Of a DNA stretch of 64,000 bases, positions 54,168 to 62,742 are shown piece by piece. Below the pieces are notes generated by a model. That model had not been told where the DNA came from. It made no database searches and saw only the letters and a list, made by a program, of their open reading frames with translations. The DNA is taken from the NCBI RefSeq assembly GCF_902459665.1, contig NZ_CABPSL010000001.1, forward strand, positions 620,001 through 684,000, written 5' to 3'. Source of the stretch: Pandoraea cepalis. Lineage in GTDB: Bacteria; Pseudomonadota; Gammaproteobacteria; Burkholderiales; Burkholderiaceae. Position 1 is the stretch's first letter, and each line of letters begins with the position of its first letter. The translations under genes were made by a program, and so were the position numbers.

Positions 54168-55184
54168 ATGCACAACTCTGCTTCCCTGATCGCTTCCGAT
54201 ATCGACTACGAGCGCACCGGTCTTCAGACCGGCACGCTGCGCTTGCCTTACTCTCACGACCGGTCCGCTTACGGCCATGTCCCGATTCCGGTCGCCGTGC
54301 TGAACGCGGGCCCGGACACGGGGCCCACGGTGCTGCTCACGGGCGGCAATCATGGCGACGAATACGAAGGCCCCATCGCTCTGATGAAGCTGATGCGGCG
54401 CCTGCCCGCCATGTCGATTCGCGGCCGCTTGATCGTGATTCCAGGGCTTAATTTTCCGGCGTTCGCGAATGGCACGCGCACGTCGCCCATCGACAAGGGC
54501 AACCTGAACCGGCTGTTTCCCGGCGCGCGTAACGGGCCGCCGACCGAGATGATCGCGCACTACGTCGAGACCGAGTTGCTGCCCCGTGCCGACGTCGTGA
54601 TCGACTTGCACGCTGGCGGGGCGTCGTTCGACCACACGCCGACCTTGCTGGCCGCACCGCCCGTCGACGCCACGCGCCGCGCTCACTATCTGCAGCTGGT
54701 TCGCGCCTTCGGTGCCCCGTACACGATGGTCATGGATCTGCTCGGCGAAGACCGCACCTTCGGCGCTGCGGCGCAACGCCACGACAAACTATTTCTCTGC
54801 GGCGAATTTGGTGGTGGCGCGGGTTGCGACGCCGCCAACCTCGCCATCGTCGAAGCCGGTCTGCAACGCGTTCTGCGCGTGCTGGGTGTCGCGTCGGAGG
54901 ACGGTCCGGCACCGTCGCACGACACCCGCGTCATGGCGGTGCAGGGGCCGAGGCATTACGTCTACGCGCCGCGGGGCGGAGTCTTCGAGCCCGCGTTCCG
55001 GCTGGGCGACGACGTGCGCGAGGGGCAACTGGCCGGGCGTCTGTTCGATCCGCACGCCCCGTGGGAGGCACCCCGCGAAATCGCCTTCCGCAGCGACGGC
55101 ACGGTGATGTGCATGCGCACGTTCGCCCGAGTGGAGTCGGGCGACTGCATCGCATTGCTCGCCAGCGACAGTCACTGGGACTGA
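54168..55184 (+). CDS. Succinylglutamate desuccinylase/aspartoacylase family protein (DoeB-like)
   Basis: This 338-residue M14-superfamily zinc deacylase has zinc ligands in GGNHGDEYEG (His62, Glu65) and VVIDLHAGG (His148). IPGLNFPAFANGTRTSP is shared with the DoeB branch that deacetylates N-acetyl-diaminobutyrate. The C-terminal domain includes YAPRGGVFEPAFRLGDDVREGQ, a lipoyl-like beta fold found in this branch. Its substrate is an N-acyl amino or diamino compound. It is followed by an MFS carrier and a metallo-beta-lactamase-fold hydrolase in the same direction. It is only distantly similar to the deacylase at 34301. Confidence 0.87.
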   Translation: MHNSASLIASDIDYERTGLQTGTLRLPYSHDRSAYGHVPIPVAVLNAGPDTGPTVLLTGGNHGDEYEGPIALMKLMRRLPAMSIRGRLIVIPGLNFPAFANGTRTSPIDKGNLNRLFPGARNGPPTEMIAHYVETELLPRADVVIDLHAGGASFDHTPTLLAAPPVDATRRAHYLQLVRAFGAPYTMVMDLLGEDRTFGAAAQRHDKLFLCGEFGGGAGCDAANLAIVEAGLQRVLRVLGVASEDGPAPSHDTRVMAVQGPRHYVYAPRGGVFEPAFRLGDDVREGQLAGRLFDPHAPWEAPREIAFRSDGTVMCMRTFARVESGDCIALLASDSHWD

Positions 55185-55248
55185 CGCGTACTGCGCCGAT
55201 TCCCGCCTCCGTCATCTCGACACATTGCATGTCAAACAGGACATTCTC

Positions 55249-56607
55249 ATGAGCGCTCAACCCGCCATCATTGCCACGCCGGCAGATGAGCAACACGAAC
55301 GTGCCGGCTATTACGGTTACGTGGTGCTGCTGTTTTTCGTTTGCTTTGCGTTTTCTTATCTCGACCGTCAGGTTGTCAGCATTCTCGTGCAGCCGATCAA
55401 GCAAACGCTTGGGCTCACCGACGTGCAGATCGGTCTGATGCAAGGGATATCCTTCACCATGTGCTATGCCACGGCGGGGGTTTTCGTGGCCCGCTGGGTC
55501 GACCGCGCCAATCGTGTGAAGCTGATCGCGGCCTGTGTGGCCATCTGGGGGGCATCGACCGTGCTGTGCGGGTTTGCGACCAACTTCACTGAGCTGTTGT
55601 TCGCGCGCGCCGGGACGGCCGTGGCGGAAGCGGCACTCAGCCCTGCCGTGCTGTCGATCTTCAGCGATCTCTTCGCGCCGCGAAAGGTCACTCGCGCCAG
55701 CAGCATCTTCATGTTGGGGCCGTATGTCGGTGGCGGGCTGGCATTGTTCGGTGGCGGCTTTCTGTTCACCCTGAGCAGCGATCACACCGCGAGCGCCTGG
55801 CTGGCGACCCATGGGCTGACGCCGTGGCAGTCCGTTTTCGTTGCCGTCGGTCTGCCGGGTTTCCTGCTCAGCGCCCTGGTGTTGTTCACGGTGCGTGAGC
55901 CGGCGCGTCGCGGTCTCGGACGTGCGGGCGCCGCCGACGAGGACGACCTGCCGTCGATGCGGGAGGTGATGCGAGAACTCTTCGTCAGGAATCGCTTCTG
56001 CCTGCCGTACTTCGCGGCGTATGTGGCGCTGATCACACTCTTCTACGCCCATGCCGCCTGGTTTCCGGCGCTACTCATGCGCACGTTTCAGCTCGACGCC
56101 CGGACGGTCGGCGAACTTGCGGCGCCCGCGTACATGCTGGGGGGCGTGCTCGGTGTAGTGTGTGCGGGCCTGCTCGCCGCGCGTGCGATCGATCGCAGTG
56201 CGCTGCGCCGGGTACTGGGGCTGTCCACGGGCGGCGCGGCCATACTGATTCCTGCCGCGTTTGCGATGCCGCTGATGAGCCATAGTCTGGCGGCAGTGGT
56301 GCTGTATGGCGTATGCGCGTTCGCCGCCAGCATCGCCATGGCGCTCGCGCCTGTTCCACTTCAGATCGCGCTGCCCAACCGGATGCGTGGTCGGGCGATC
56401 GCGCTGCTCGTCTTCATGACGAATGCCATCAGCGGCAGTGTGGGGCCGTTTGCGGTTGGCGCGATCAACGAGCACCTTGGAAGAACGGCAAGTAGTCTGG
56501 GCACGGCGCTTGCGCTGGTGGGGACGGTCGCGGCGATTGCCAGCTTCCTTTGCTATGCGCTTGCCACGCGCCGCGCCGCGGTGGCATTGGCATCCAGTAG
56601 CGAGTGA
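55249..56607 (+). CDS. MFS transporter, spinster-like
   Basis: This is a 452-residue carrier with 12 helices. The opening YYGYVVLLFFVCFAFSYLDRQVVSILVQPI with LDRQ, and the GLMQGISFTMCYATAGVFVARWVDRANRVKL stretch, are typical of the spinster-type MFS proteins common in alpha- and beta-proteobacterial catabolic operons. AGGA precedes the start. It lies 64 bases after the deacylase gene and 57 bases before the hydrolase gene, so all three are probably one operon acting on the same compound. Confidence 0.87.
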   Translation: MSAQPAIIATPADEQHERAGYYGYVVLLFFVCFAFSYLDRQVVSILVQPIKQTLGLTDVQIGLMQGISFTMCYATAGVFVARWVDRANRVKLIAACVAIWGASTVLCGFATNFTELLFARAGTAVAEAALSPAVLSIFSDLFAPRKVTRASSIFMLGPYVGGGLALFGGGFLFTLSSDHTASAWLATHGLTPWQSVFVAVGLPGFLLSALVLFTVREPARRGLGRAGAADEDDLPSMREVMRELFVRNRFCLPYFAAYVALITLFYAHAAWFPALLMRTFQLDARTVGELAAPAYMLGGVLGVVCAGLLAARAIDRSALRRVLGLSTGGAAILIPAAFAMPLMSHSLAAVVLYGVCAFAASIAMALAPVPLQIALPNRMRGRAIALLVFMTNAISGSVGPFAVGAINEHLGRTASSLGTALALVGTVAAIASFLCYALATRRAAVALASSSE

Positions 56608-56664
56608 TGCGCCGGTCACTGCATACGCTGCTTATTCTTCTGGATAACGTCCTGGAGTTCGAAC

Positions 56665-57555
56665 ATGACGCCGTCTGTACCCGTCTTTCATGTGGGATCC
56701 GCCCGAATCACGGGCATCTTCGAGACCGCGTTTGCGTTGCCCGCGCCGCGACTGTTCCCCGATTGGGAAGCCGAGGCCGGGGCCGATCTCGCGACAAGGC
56801 TCTCGCCGGCCTCGTTCGATCACTCGAATGGACGCGTCGCATTGCAAACGCATCTCTGGATCGTGGAGTTCGCCGGCTTGACGATCGTCGTCGACACCGG
56901 CATCGGCAATGACAAGACGCGCGCCTTCAGTCCGTTGTTCGACCGTTTGTCCAACCCGGTGCTGGAGCGCTTGAGCGCCGCGGGATTTGATCGCCAACGG
57001 GTCGACTACGTGTTCAATACACACCTCCACGTCGATCACGTTGGCTGGAACACCTTTCGCGAAGGAGAGCGCTGGGTGCCGGTCTTTCCCAACGCCACGT
57101 ATGTCTTCGCCCGGCGCGAGCGCGAGTTCTTTGACACCGGCCCGGGCGCCGCACGTCGAATGGTGTTCGAGGACAGCGTGTTGCCGCTGCTCGACGCCGG
57201 TCTTGTGCATGAGGTGCCCGACGCCGGTGAGCAAGTGCTCGACGGCATTCGCTTTCTGCCGACGCCGGGCCACAGCGCAGGGCACATGGCCATCTCGATC
57301 GCGTCTCGCGGGGAGACCGCGTTGTTTTCCGGCGATGTCATGCACAGCCCGGTGCAGGTCTATCGTCCCGAGTGGTGTTCGGCGTTCTGTCTCGATGCGG
57401 TTCAGGCCGGCGAGTCTCGCCGCGGGCTGCTCGATCTGGCGGTCGACGCCGGAACCACGGTGTTCCCGGCCCACTTTCCCGAGGGCTCGGCGGGCAAGGT
57501 CGTGCGCCATGGGGCAGGGCTGTCGTGGCAGTACCTCGCCACGGAACGCGGATGA
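56665..57555 (+). CDS. Metallo-beta-lactamase-fold hydrolase
   Basis: This 296-residue MBL-fold protein has the metal site NTHLHVDHVGWN (His120, His122, Asp124, His125), PTPGHSAGHMAI, FSGDVMHSPVQ and FPAHFPEG, in family order. It looks like the AttM/AiiB or quorum-lactonase-like branch, in which lactones or related esters are opened, but this branch has varied substrates. GGAG precedes the start. It ends the deacylase-MFS-MBL operon, just before a bidirectional terminator. Confidence 0.88.
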   Translation: MTPSVPVFHVGSARITGIFETAFALPAPRLFPDWEAEAGADLATRLSPASFDHSNGRVALQTHLWIVEFAGLTIVVDTGIGNDKTRAFSPLFDRLSNPVLERLSAAGFDRQRVDYVFNTHLHVDHVGWNTFREGERWVPVFPNATYVFARREREFFDTGPGAARRMVFEDSVLPLLDAGLVHEVPDAGEQVLDGIRFLPTPGHSAGHMAISIASRGETALFSGDVMHSPVQVYRPEWCSAFCLDAVQAGESRRGLLDLAVDAGTTVFPAHFPEGSAGKVVRHGAGLSWQYLATERG

Positions 57556-57617
57556 CGAAAGACGGCGGACAAGCTTGCGGTGCAGCGCGGCGCGTCAAGC
57601 ACGCCGCGTTGGAATGA

Positions 57618-57645
57618 AAAAGGGACGGCACGCGCCGTCCCTTTT
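57618..57645. terminator. Bidirectional intrinsic terminator
   Basis: AAAAGGGACGGC (57618-57629) and GCCGTCCCTTTT (57634-57645) form a perfect 12-base-pair stem with a four-base loop. It has T-tails on both strands and lies between the convergent MBL and tyrB genes. Confidence 0.88.
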
Positions 57646-57672
57646 CGTGGAGCTTCCGGTATCGAGCGACGC

Positions 57673-58872
57673 TCAGCCGTGGCTCAGCACCTTGGCAATG
57701 CTGTCGGCCACCACCGCCACGTTCTTCTCGTTGAGGCCCGCCACGCACATGCGGCCCGAGCGGATCAGATAGACGCCGTAAGTGTCACGCAGCACATCGA
57801 CCTGCGTCGCCGACAGCCCCGTGTACGTGAACATGCCGCGCTGCTCGAGGTAGCGCGAGAGCATCGTCTCGGGGACGTGTCCACGCAGGCCGTCGTGAAT
57901 CGCACCGCGCATGCGCGTAATGCGCTGGCACATGGCCATGAGTTCGGCTTCCCACGACTTGCGCAGTGCCGGCGTGCTCAACACCTTGGCCACGATCTTC
58001 GCGCCGTGCGTCGGCGGGTTGCTGTAGTTCGAACGCACCGCGCTCGTGAGCTGACCGAGCACGCGATCCGCCGCTTCCGCCGACTCGCAGATGACCGACA
58101 AGCCGCCGCAACGCTCGCCATACAACGAGAAGTTCTTCGAGAACGAGTTGGCGACGAAGGCCGGCACGCCCTGACGGGCCAGTTCGCGAATCACGAACGC
58201 GTCGGCGTCCAGACCCGAGCCGAAGCCTTGATACGCCATATCGACGAAGGGCAACAACTCGCGCTTCTTGAGCACGTCGATCAGCTGCACCCACTGCGCG
58301 TCGTTCAGATCGACGCCGGTCGGGTTGTGACAGCACGCGTGCAGCAGCACCACGCTACGCGCAGGCAGCTTGTCGATGGCGTCGACCATCGCGTCGAAAC
58401 GCAGGCCGCCGGTGGCTTCGTCGTAATACGGATACGTATTCACGGTGAAACCGGCACGCTCGAAGATGAAGCGATGGTTGTCCCACGTGGGATCGCTCAC
58501 CCAGACCTGCGCGCCGGGGAAGTAGCGCTTGATGAAATCGGCGCCCACCTTGAGCGCGCCCGAGCCGCCGAGCGTCTGCACCGTAGCGATGCGACCGTCG
58601 GCGCGTGCCGGCGAGTCGTCGCCGAACACGAGCGCTTGCACGGCGTCGCGATAGGTGGCGAGCCCCGCCATCGGCAGGTACGGCTTCGGACCGACTTCGC
58701 CGAGCAACTGCGCTTCGGCCTCTCGCACAGCCTGCATGACCGGAAGGCGGCCATCGTCGTCGTAGTAGATGCCGATGCTCAGGTTGACCTTGTTGGTACG
58801 GGGATCCTTGGCGAAATTCTCGTTGAGCGAGAGGATCGGGTCACCGGGATAGGCATCGATATGTTCGAACAT
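57673..58872 (-). CDS. tyrB: Aromatic amino acid aminotransferase TyrB
   Basis: This 399-residue fold type I PLP enzyme is of the aspartate/tyrosine aminotransferase family. The PLP lysine is Lys246 in ANSFSKNFSLYGERCGG. CCHNPTGVDLN holds the cofactor-binding Asn, and RSGRMCVAGLN carries the substrate carboxylate Arg. It transaminates tyrosine and phenylalanine with 2-oxoglutarate, giving 4-hydroxyphenylpyruvate, the substrate of HppD encoded 1.8 kb upstream on the same strand. The ATG at complement 58870-58872 follows AGGAA. Confidence 0.92.
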   Translation of the reverse strand: MFEHIDAYPGDPILSLNENFAKDPRTNKVNLSIGIYYDDDGRLPVMQAVREAEAQLLGEVGPKPYLPMAGLATYRDAVQALVFGDDSPARADGRIATVQTLGGSGALKVGADFIKRYFPGAQVWVSDPTWDNHRFIFERAGFTVNTYPYYDEATGGLRFDAMVDAIDKLPARSVVLLHACCHNPTGVDLNDAQWVQLIDVLKKRELLPFVDMAYQGFGSGLDADAFVIRELARQGVPAFVANSFSKNFSLYGERCGGLSVICESAEAADRVLGQLTSAVRSNYSNPPTHGAKIVAKVLSTPALRKSWEAELMAMCQRITRMRGAIHDGLRGHVPETMLSRYLEQRGMFTYTGLSATQVDVLRDTYGVYLIRSGRMCVAGLNEKNVAVVADSIAKVLSHG

Positions 58873-58974
58873 GGCGGTTCCTGGAAAAACGAGAGAAAGT
58901 CGGTGGAGTGCGGGCTGGGGGCCACCGGACCGTCGGTGCGGCTCCGGCGGCCCCGACGGCGCCAAACAGTTGAT

Positions 58975-58994
58975 GATACCGCTAGTGAGGTATC
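58975..58994. promoter_or_regulatory. Inverted repeat GATACC-N8-GGTATC upstream of tyrB
   Basis: Perfect six-base arms (58975-58980 and 58989-58994) lie about 100 bases upstream of tyrB in its 216-base leader region, which shows no gene. It is a candidate operator for tyrB. It does not match the E. coli TyrR box. Confidence 0.35.
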
Positions 58995-59088
58995 GCTGGG
59001 TACGCCCCGGGTGGTTGGCACCCGAGGCGAGATCGCGAAGCGTTGCGACCCGCTGCCGCCGGTGGCCGCCGGCATTGAGCGGGAGACC

Positions 59089-60477
59089 TCAGCGTGCCGC
59101 CCTGGCCTGAATCGGCGCTACGCGGTTTGTTTTCTGACGCACCCGATAGCCGATGCCGAGCGCGACCAGCCACACCGGGATCAGGTAGACCGAAATGCGC
59201 AGGTCCGGAATCAGGTACATCACGACCAGAATGCCGCCGAGGAACGCCAGGCACAGGTAGTTCGTGAGCGGGTAGCCGAGGCTCTTGAACAGCGTTGTCT
59301 CGCCCGCGCGCGCCTTGGCACGACGGAAGACCAGATGGATCACACTGATCATCGCCCAGTTGATGATCAGCGCCGACACGACCAGCCCCATCAACAGTTC
59401 GAACGCCTTGCCGGGCATGAAGTAATTGATCACCACGCACACGGCCGTCGCGGCGGCCGAGACGCCCAGCGCCAACAGCGGAATGCCACGCCGGTTGACC
59501 TTGAGCAGCGCACGCGGCGCATTGCCTTGACCGGCCAGACCGTAGAGCATGCGGCTGTTGCAGTACACGCAGCTGTTGTAGACCGATAGTGCCGCAGTCA
59601 ATACCACCGCGTTGAGCACGTTGGCCACGGCATTGCTGTTCAGTGCGTGGAAGATCAGCACGAACGGGCTGCCGCCGGATACCACCTTCTCCCACGGGTA
59701 CAGCGAGAGCAGCACGCCGAGCGCGCCAACGTAGAAAATCAGAATGCGGTAGATGACCTGATTGGTCGCGCGCGGAATCGTGTGCGACGGGTTGTCCGCT
59801 TCCGCCGCCGTGATGCCGACCAGTTCCAGTCCCCCGAAGGAGAACATGATGACGGCCATCGCCATGACGAGGCCCGATACGCCGTTCGGGAAGAAACCGC
59901 CGTGTCGCCACAGGTTGGTCACGCTGGCTTCAGGGCCGGCGTTGCCGGAGAACAGCAGATAGCCGCCGAACCCGATCATGCCGACGATGGCGGCGACCTT
60001 GATGATGGAGAACCAGAATTCCATCTCGCCGTACGACTTCACGCTGGAGAGATTGATGGCGTTGATGACGCCAAAGCACACGAGGGCCGAAACCCACGTG
60101 GGAATGGCCGGCCACCAGTACTGGACGTAGATGCCCACGGCCGAGAGTTCGGCCATCGACACCAGCACGTAGAGCACCCAGTAGTTCCAGCCGGACACGA
60201 AGCCCGCGAAATGGCCGCAATACTTGTTGGCGAAGTAGCTGAACGAGCCGGCGACCGGCTCGTCGACGACCATTTCGCCGAGCTGGCGCATGATGAAAAA
60301 CGCGATGACGCCGGCAATGGCATAGCCCAGCAGCACTGACGGGCCGGCGGTCTTGATGGTTTGGGCGATGCCGAGAAAGAGGCCGGTGCCGATCGCGCCA
60401 CCCAGCGCGATCAATTGGATGTGACGATTCTTCAGGCCGCGGTGGAGCGAGCCTTCTTGTGGTGCGTTGGCGGACAT
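59089..60477 (-). CDS. aroP: Aromatic amino acid permease AroP
   Basis: This 462-residue inner-membrane carrier of the amino acid/polyamine/organocation family has 12 helices. It follows E. coli AroP very closely: RGLKNRHIQLIALGGAIGTGLFLG, AIAGVIAFFIMRQLGEMVVDEPVAGSF, FSFGGLELVGITAAEADNP and YNSCVYCNSRMLYGLA. It imports Phe, Tyr and Trp. It sits between hppD and tyrB, all on the minus strand, matching supply of tyrosine to the catabolic enzymes. Confidence 0.92.
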   Translation of the reverse strand: MSANAPQEGSLHRGLKNRHIQLIALGGAIGTGLFLGIAQTIKTAGPSVLLGYAIAGVIAFFIMRQLGEMVVDEPVAGSFSYFANKYCGHFAGFVSGWNYWVLYVLVSMAELSAVGIYVQYWWPAIPTWVSALVCFGVINAINLSSVKSYGEMEFWFSIIKVAAIVGMIGFGGYLLFSGNAGPEASVTNLWRHGGFFPNGVSGLVMAMAVIMFSFGGLELVGITAAEADNPSHTIPRATNQVIYRILIFYVGALGVLLSLYPWEKVVSGGSPFVLIFHALNSNAVANVLNAVVLTAALSVYNSCVYCNSRMLYGLAGQGNAPRALLKVNRRGIPLLALGVSAAATAVCVVINYFMPGKAFELLMGLVVSALIINWAMISVIHLVFRRAKARAGETTLFKSLGYPLTNYLCLAFLGGILVVMYLIPDLRISVYLIPVWLVALGIGYRVRQKTNRVAPIQARAAR

Positions 60478-60601
60478 GTCTGTTCCTTACCCTACCTTCG
60501 TTGCCATGCGGCGCGCTTCTCTGTTTCGTTCTGTGCGAACGAACCGGAACCGTTGAGCCGCCACGACGCAGCGCTTATGACGCCGTCGCCGTGTCCTTTG
60601 G

Positions 60602-60625
60602 GATCGTCGGCCTGTGCCGACGATC
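60602..60625. terminator. Hairpin between hppD and aroP
   Basis: GATCGTCGGC (60602-60611) and GCCGACGATC (60616-60625) form a ten-base-pair stem with a four-base loop, 16 bases after the hppD stop on the minus strand. No T-run follows. It may terminate hppD partly and set aroP apart. Confidence 0.5.
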
Positions 60626-60640
60626 GTGTCTCCCCCGGAC

Positions 60641-61714
60641 TCAGACCTTGAGCGTACCTCGCTCGATCTGATCGCGCTCGAGCGATTCGAACAGCGCCTT
60701 GAAGTTGCCTTCGCCGAAGCCGTCGTCACCCTCGCGCTGGATGAACTCGAAGAACACGGGGCCGAGCAGCGTCTTCGAGAAGATCTGCAACAGCAGGCGC
60801 GGCTTGCCGCCTTCGGTCGTGCCGTCGAGCAGAATGCCGCGCGACTTCAGTTCGCCGATCGGCTGGCCATGGCCGGGCAGACGGGTCTCGAGCGCATCGT
60901 AGTAGAAGTCGTTCGGCGCGGTCATGAGATCGACGCCGGCCATTTGCAGGTTGTCGATCACCTGAAGCAGGTTGTCGGTGAGGAACGCAATGTGCTGAAT
61001 GCCTTCGCCGTTGAAGGCCATCAGGAATTCCTCGATCTGGCCGCTGCCCTTGGCGGATTCCTCGTTCAGGGGGATGCGAATTTTACCATCGGGCGCGGTC
61101 ATGGCCTTGGATGTCAGGCCCGTGTATTCGCCTGAGATGTCGAAGTAGCGGATCTCGCGGAAGTTGAACAGCTTCTCGTAGAAGCTGGCCCAATAGGCCA
61201 TGCGGCCGCGATAAACGTTGTGCGTCAGGTGGTCGATCAGACGCAGGCCGTGGCCGACCGGATGACGGTCGACGCCCTCGATGAATTCGAAGTCGATGTC
61301 ATAGATCGACTTGCCTTCCTCGAAGCGATCGATCAGATACAGCGGCGCACCGCCGATGCCCTTGATCGCGGGCAGACGCAGCTCCATCGGGCCGGTCTCG
61401 ATTTCTACCGGCTGCGCACCGAGCGCCAGTGCACGGGCGTAGGCCTTGTGCGAGTCTTTCACGCGGAATGCCATGCCGCAGGCGCTCGGGCCGTGCTCGG
61501 CGGCGAAGTAGGCCGCTTCGCTGTTCGGCTCGCGGTTCACGATGAAATTGATGTCGCCCTGGCGGTACAGCACTACGTCCTTCGAACGGTGACGCGCCAC
61601 CAGCGTGAAGCCCATCTGCTCGAAAATGGGTTCGAGGACGTTCGGGGTAGGCGACGCGAATTCCACGAATTCGAAGCCCATCAGTTGCATCGGGTTGTCA
61701 AACAGGTCGGCCAT
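60641..61714 (-). CDS. hppD: 4-hydroxyphenylpyruvate dioxygenase
   Basis: This 357-residue Fe(II) dioxygenase turns 4-hydroxyphenylpyruvate into homogentisate. The iron ligands are His162 (LIDHLTHNV), His241 (GIQHIAFLT) and Glu323 ([10 protein letters not shown]), one position off the Pseudomonas enzyme numbering. The C-terminal helix includes [19 protein letters not shown]. The ATG at complement 61712-61714 lacks a strong ribosome site but fits the family start. It diverges from the Lrp/AsnC gene. No homogentisate dioxygenase gene is in the window. Confidence 0.95.
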   Translation of the reverse strand: MADLFDNPMQLMGFEFVEFASPTPNVLEPIFEQMGFTLVARHRSKDVVLYRQGDINFIVNREPNSEAAYFAAEHGPSACGMAFRVKDSHKAYARALALGAQPVEIETGPMELRLPAIKGIGGAPLYLIDRFEEGKSIYDIDFEFIEGVDRHPVGHGLRLIDHLTHNVYRGRMAYWASFYEKLFNFREIRYFDISGEYTGLTSKAMTAPDGKIRIPLNEESAKGSGQIEEFLMAFNGEGIQHIAFLTDNLLQVIDNLQMAGVDLMTAPNDFYYDALETRLPGHGQPIGELKSRGILLDGTTEGGKPRLLLQIFSKTLLGPVFFEFIQREGDDGFGEGNFKALFESLERDQIERGTLKV

Positions 61715-61920
61715 GATCGTCTCGGCTGGGTCAGGTGATGGATAAGGTGTCAGATTCGTCGAACGCCGGGTGACGGCGGAAAGTGCAACAAAATTGCGCT
61801 TTGTCGACCGTCGGGTTGGGATAAACCGGCGGGCCCGTTCCGCTCGCCGTAATCCCTGAAATAGTGGGAAGGTGGCACGCACGTGCGACGTTTTACCGCG
61901 CTCAGTGTAAGGGGGGCACC

Positions 61921-61979
61921 GCAAAATAGGATTTCGTAACGGTGTTAGGGAAACCCTAGTTTTTGCACTAATATTTCGT
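61921..61979. promoter_or_regulatory. Operator-like region between hppD and the Lrp/AsnC gene
   Basis: TAGGG-AAA-CCCTA (61946-61958) is a 13-base dyad. It is framed by GCAAAA (61921-61926) and TTTTGC (61961-61966), and by the direct repeat ATTTCGT (61931-61937, 61973-61979). Lrp/AsnC proteins bind several spaced dyads, so this cluster in the divergent promoter is a good candidate. The rest of the gap 61715-62004 shows no gene. Confidence 0.5.
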
Positions 61980-62004
61980 GATACGTACCTGAGGAGAGAT
62001 AAAA

Positions 62005-62478
62005 GTGCATGACATCGAGATCGATCGAATCGACGTCCGGTTGCTGGGGGTATTGCAGTCGCATGGGCGAATTTCGAATCTTGAGCTGGCCGAGGCGATC
62101 AAGCTGTCGCCCGCGCAGACGTTGCGGCGTCACCGGCGGCTCGAGGAGATGGGGGTGATCAAGGGCTACGACACGCGGCTCGACGCGCAGCGGCTCGGCT
62201 TTGGCGTGGTCGCCTTTGTCCATGTGACGATGGAGCGCGGTCATATCCGCGACCTGTCGAATTTCAAGGGATTGGTGGCGGAGCTGGCACAGATTCAAGA
62301 GTGCTTTTCCGTGACGGGGGATATCGACTACGTGCTCAAGGTCGTGGCCCGTGATCTGAAGGCGCTGTCCGAGTTTCTGCTCGATACACTGATGCGGATT
62401 CCCGGGGTGAGTGCCGTCAAGTCGAGCGTTTGTCTCGACGAGATCAAGTGCACCTCGGCCGTGCCGCTCACGCCCTGA
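62005..62478 (+). CDS. Lrp/AsnC-family regulator
   Basis: The 157-residue protein has an N-terminal helix-turn-helix ([47 protein letters not shown]) and the C-terminal RAM ligand domain ([27 protein letters not shown]). The start is GTG, preceded by GAGGAGAG. It diverges from hppD, and homologues beside hppD commonly activate it in response to aromatic amino acids. Confidence 0.92.
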   Translation: MHDIEIDRIDVRLLGVLQSHGRISNLELAEAIKLSPAQTLRRHRRLEEMGVIKGYDTRLDAQRLGFGVVAFVHVTMERGHIRDLSNFKGLVAELAQIQECFSVTGDIDYVLKVVARDLKALSEFLLDTLMRIPGVSAVKSSVCLDEIKCTSAVPLTP

Positions 62479-62552
62479 CGAGGCGCCCGAGCCCCGGAGC
62501 CGCGGGTCGACGACGACCGCGCCGGTGCGTGCCGGCCCACGAGGGAAATGTC

Positions 62553-62603
62553 ATGAGACAACACATCATGGTTGACAGCGTCCGAGACTCTGTGATTTCA
62601 TGA
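62553..62603 (+). CDS. Short upstream ORF coupled to the leucine-rich leader
   Basis: A 16-codon frame (MRQHIMVDSVRDSVIS) begins three bases after the GAGGGAAAT ribosome-site-like sequence. It ends with TGA that overlaps the ATG of the leucine-rich leader ORF (ATGA at 62600-62603). The overlap suggests translational coupling. It is supported only by the ribosome site and the overlap. An embedded TTGACA (62572-62577) could instead be a promoter element. Confidence 0.35.
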   Translation: MRQHIMVDSVRDSVIS

Positions 62604-62695
62604 GGGCCATGATCACCGCGCAATTCTCCCTCTCGCTACGACTACTAGCCCGCTCCACCGGGCTTGGTCCGTTGCTGCGCGCGTGCATCGTCTGA
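62600..62695 (+). CDS. Leucine-rich leader peptide ahead of leuA
   Basis: The 31-codon frame reads MRAMITAQFSLSLRLLARST, then GLGPLLRACIV, with seven leucines. Three of them are CTA codons in a run of four positions (CTA CGA CTA CTA), rare in this GC-rich genome. It lies 134 bases before leuA. Leucine-rich leader ORFs ahead of leu genes act in attenuation, where ribosome stalling on Leu codons reports low charged tRNA-Leu. No textbook terminator was found after it; a CCGGTT/AACCGG stem (62746-62762) is weak, so the mechanism is open. Confidence 0.6.
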   Translation: MRAMITAQFSLSLRLLARSTGLGPLLRACIV

Positions 62696-62742
62696 AGACT
62701 TCTCTGAAGCACCGCTGATTTTCCCCAGTTACGCCGATCTGA

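Noticed and set aside
57580-59589. Very long plus-strand open frame opposite tyrB and aroP
   Set aside because: It spans two genes and an intergenic region on the other strand and has the His/Arg-rich composition of an antisense shadow.
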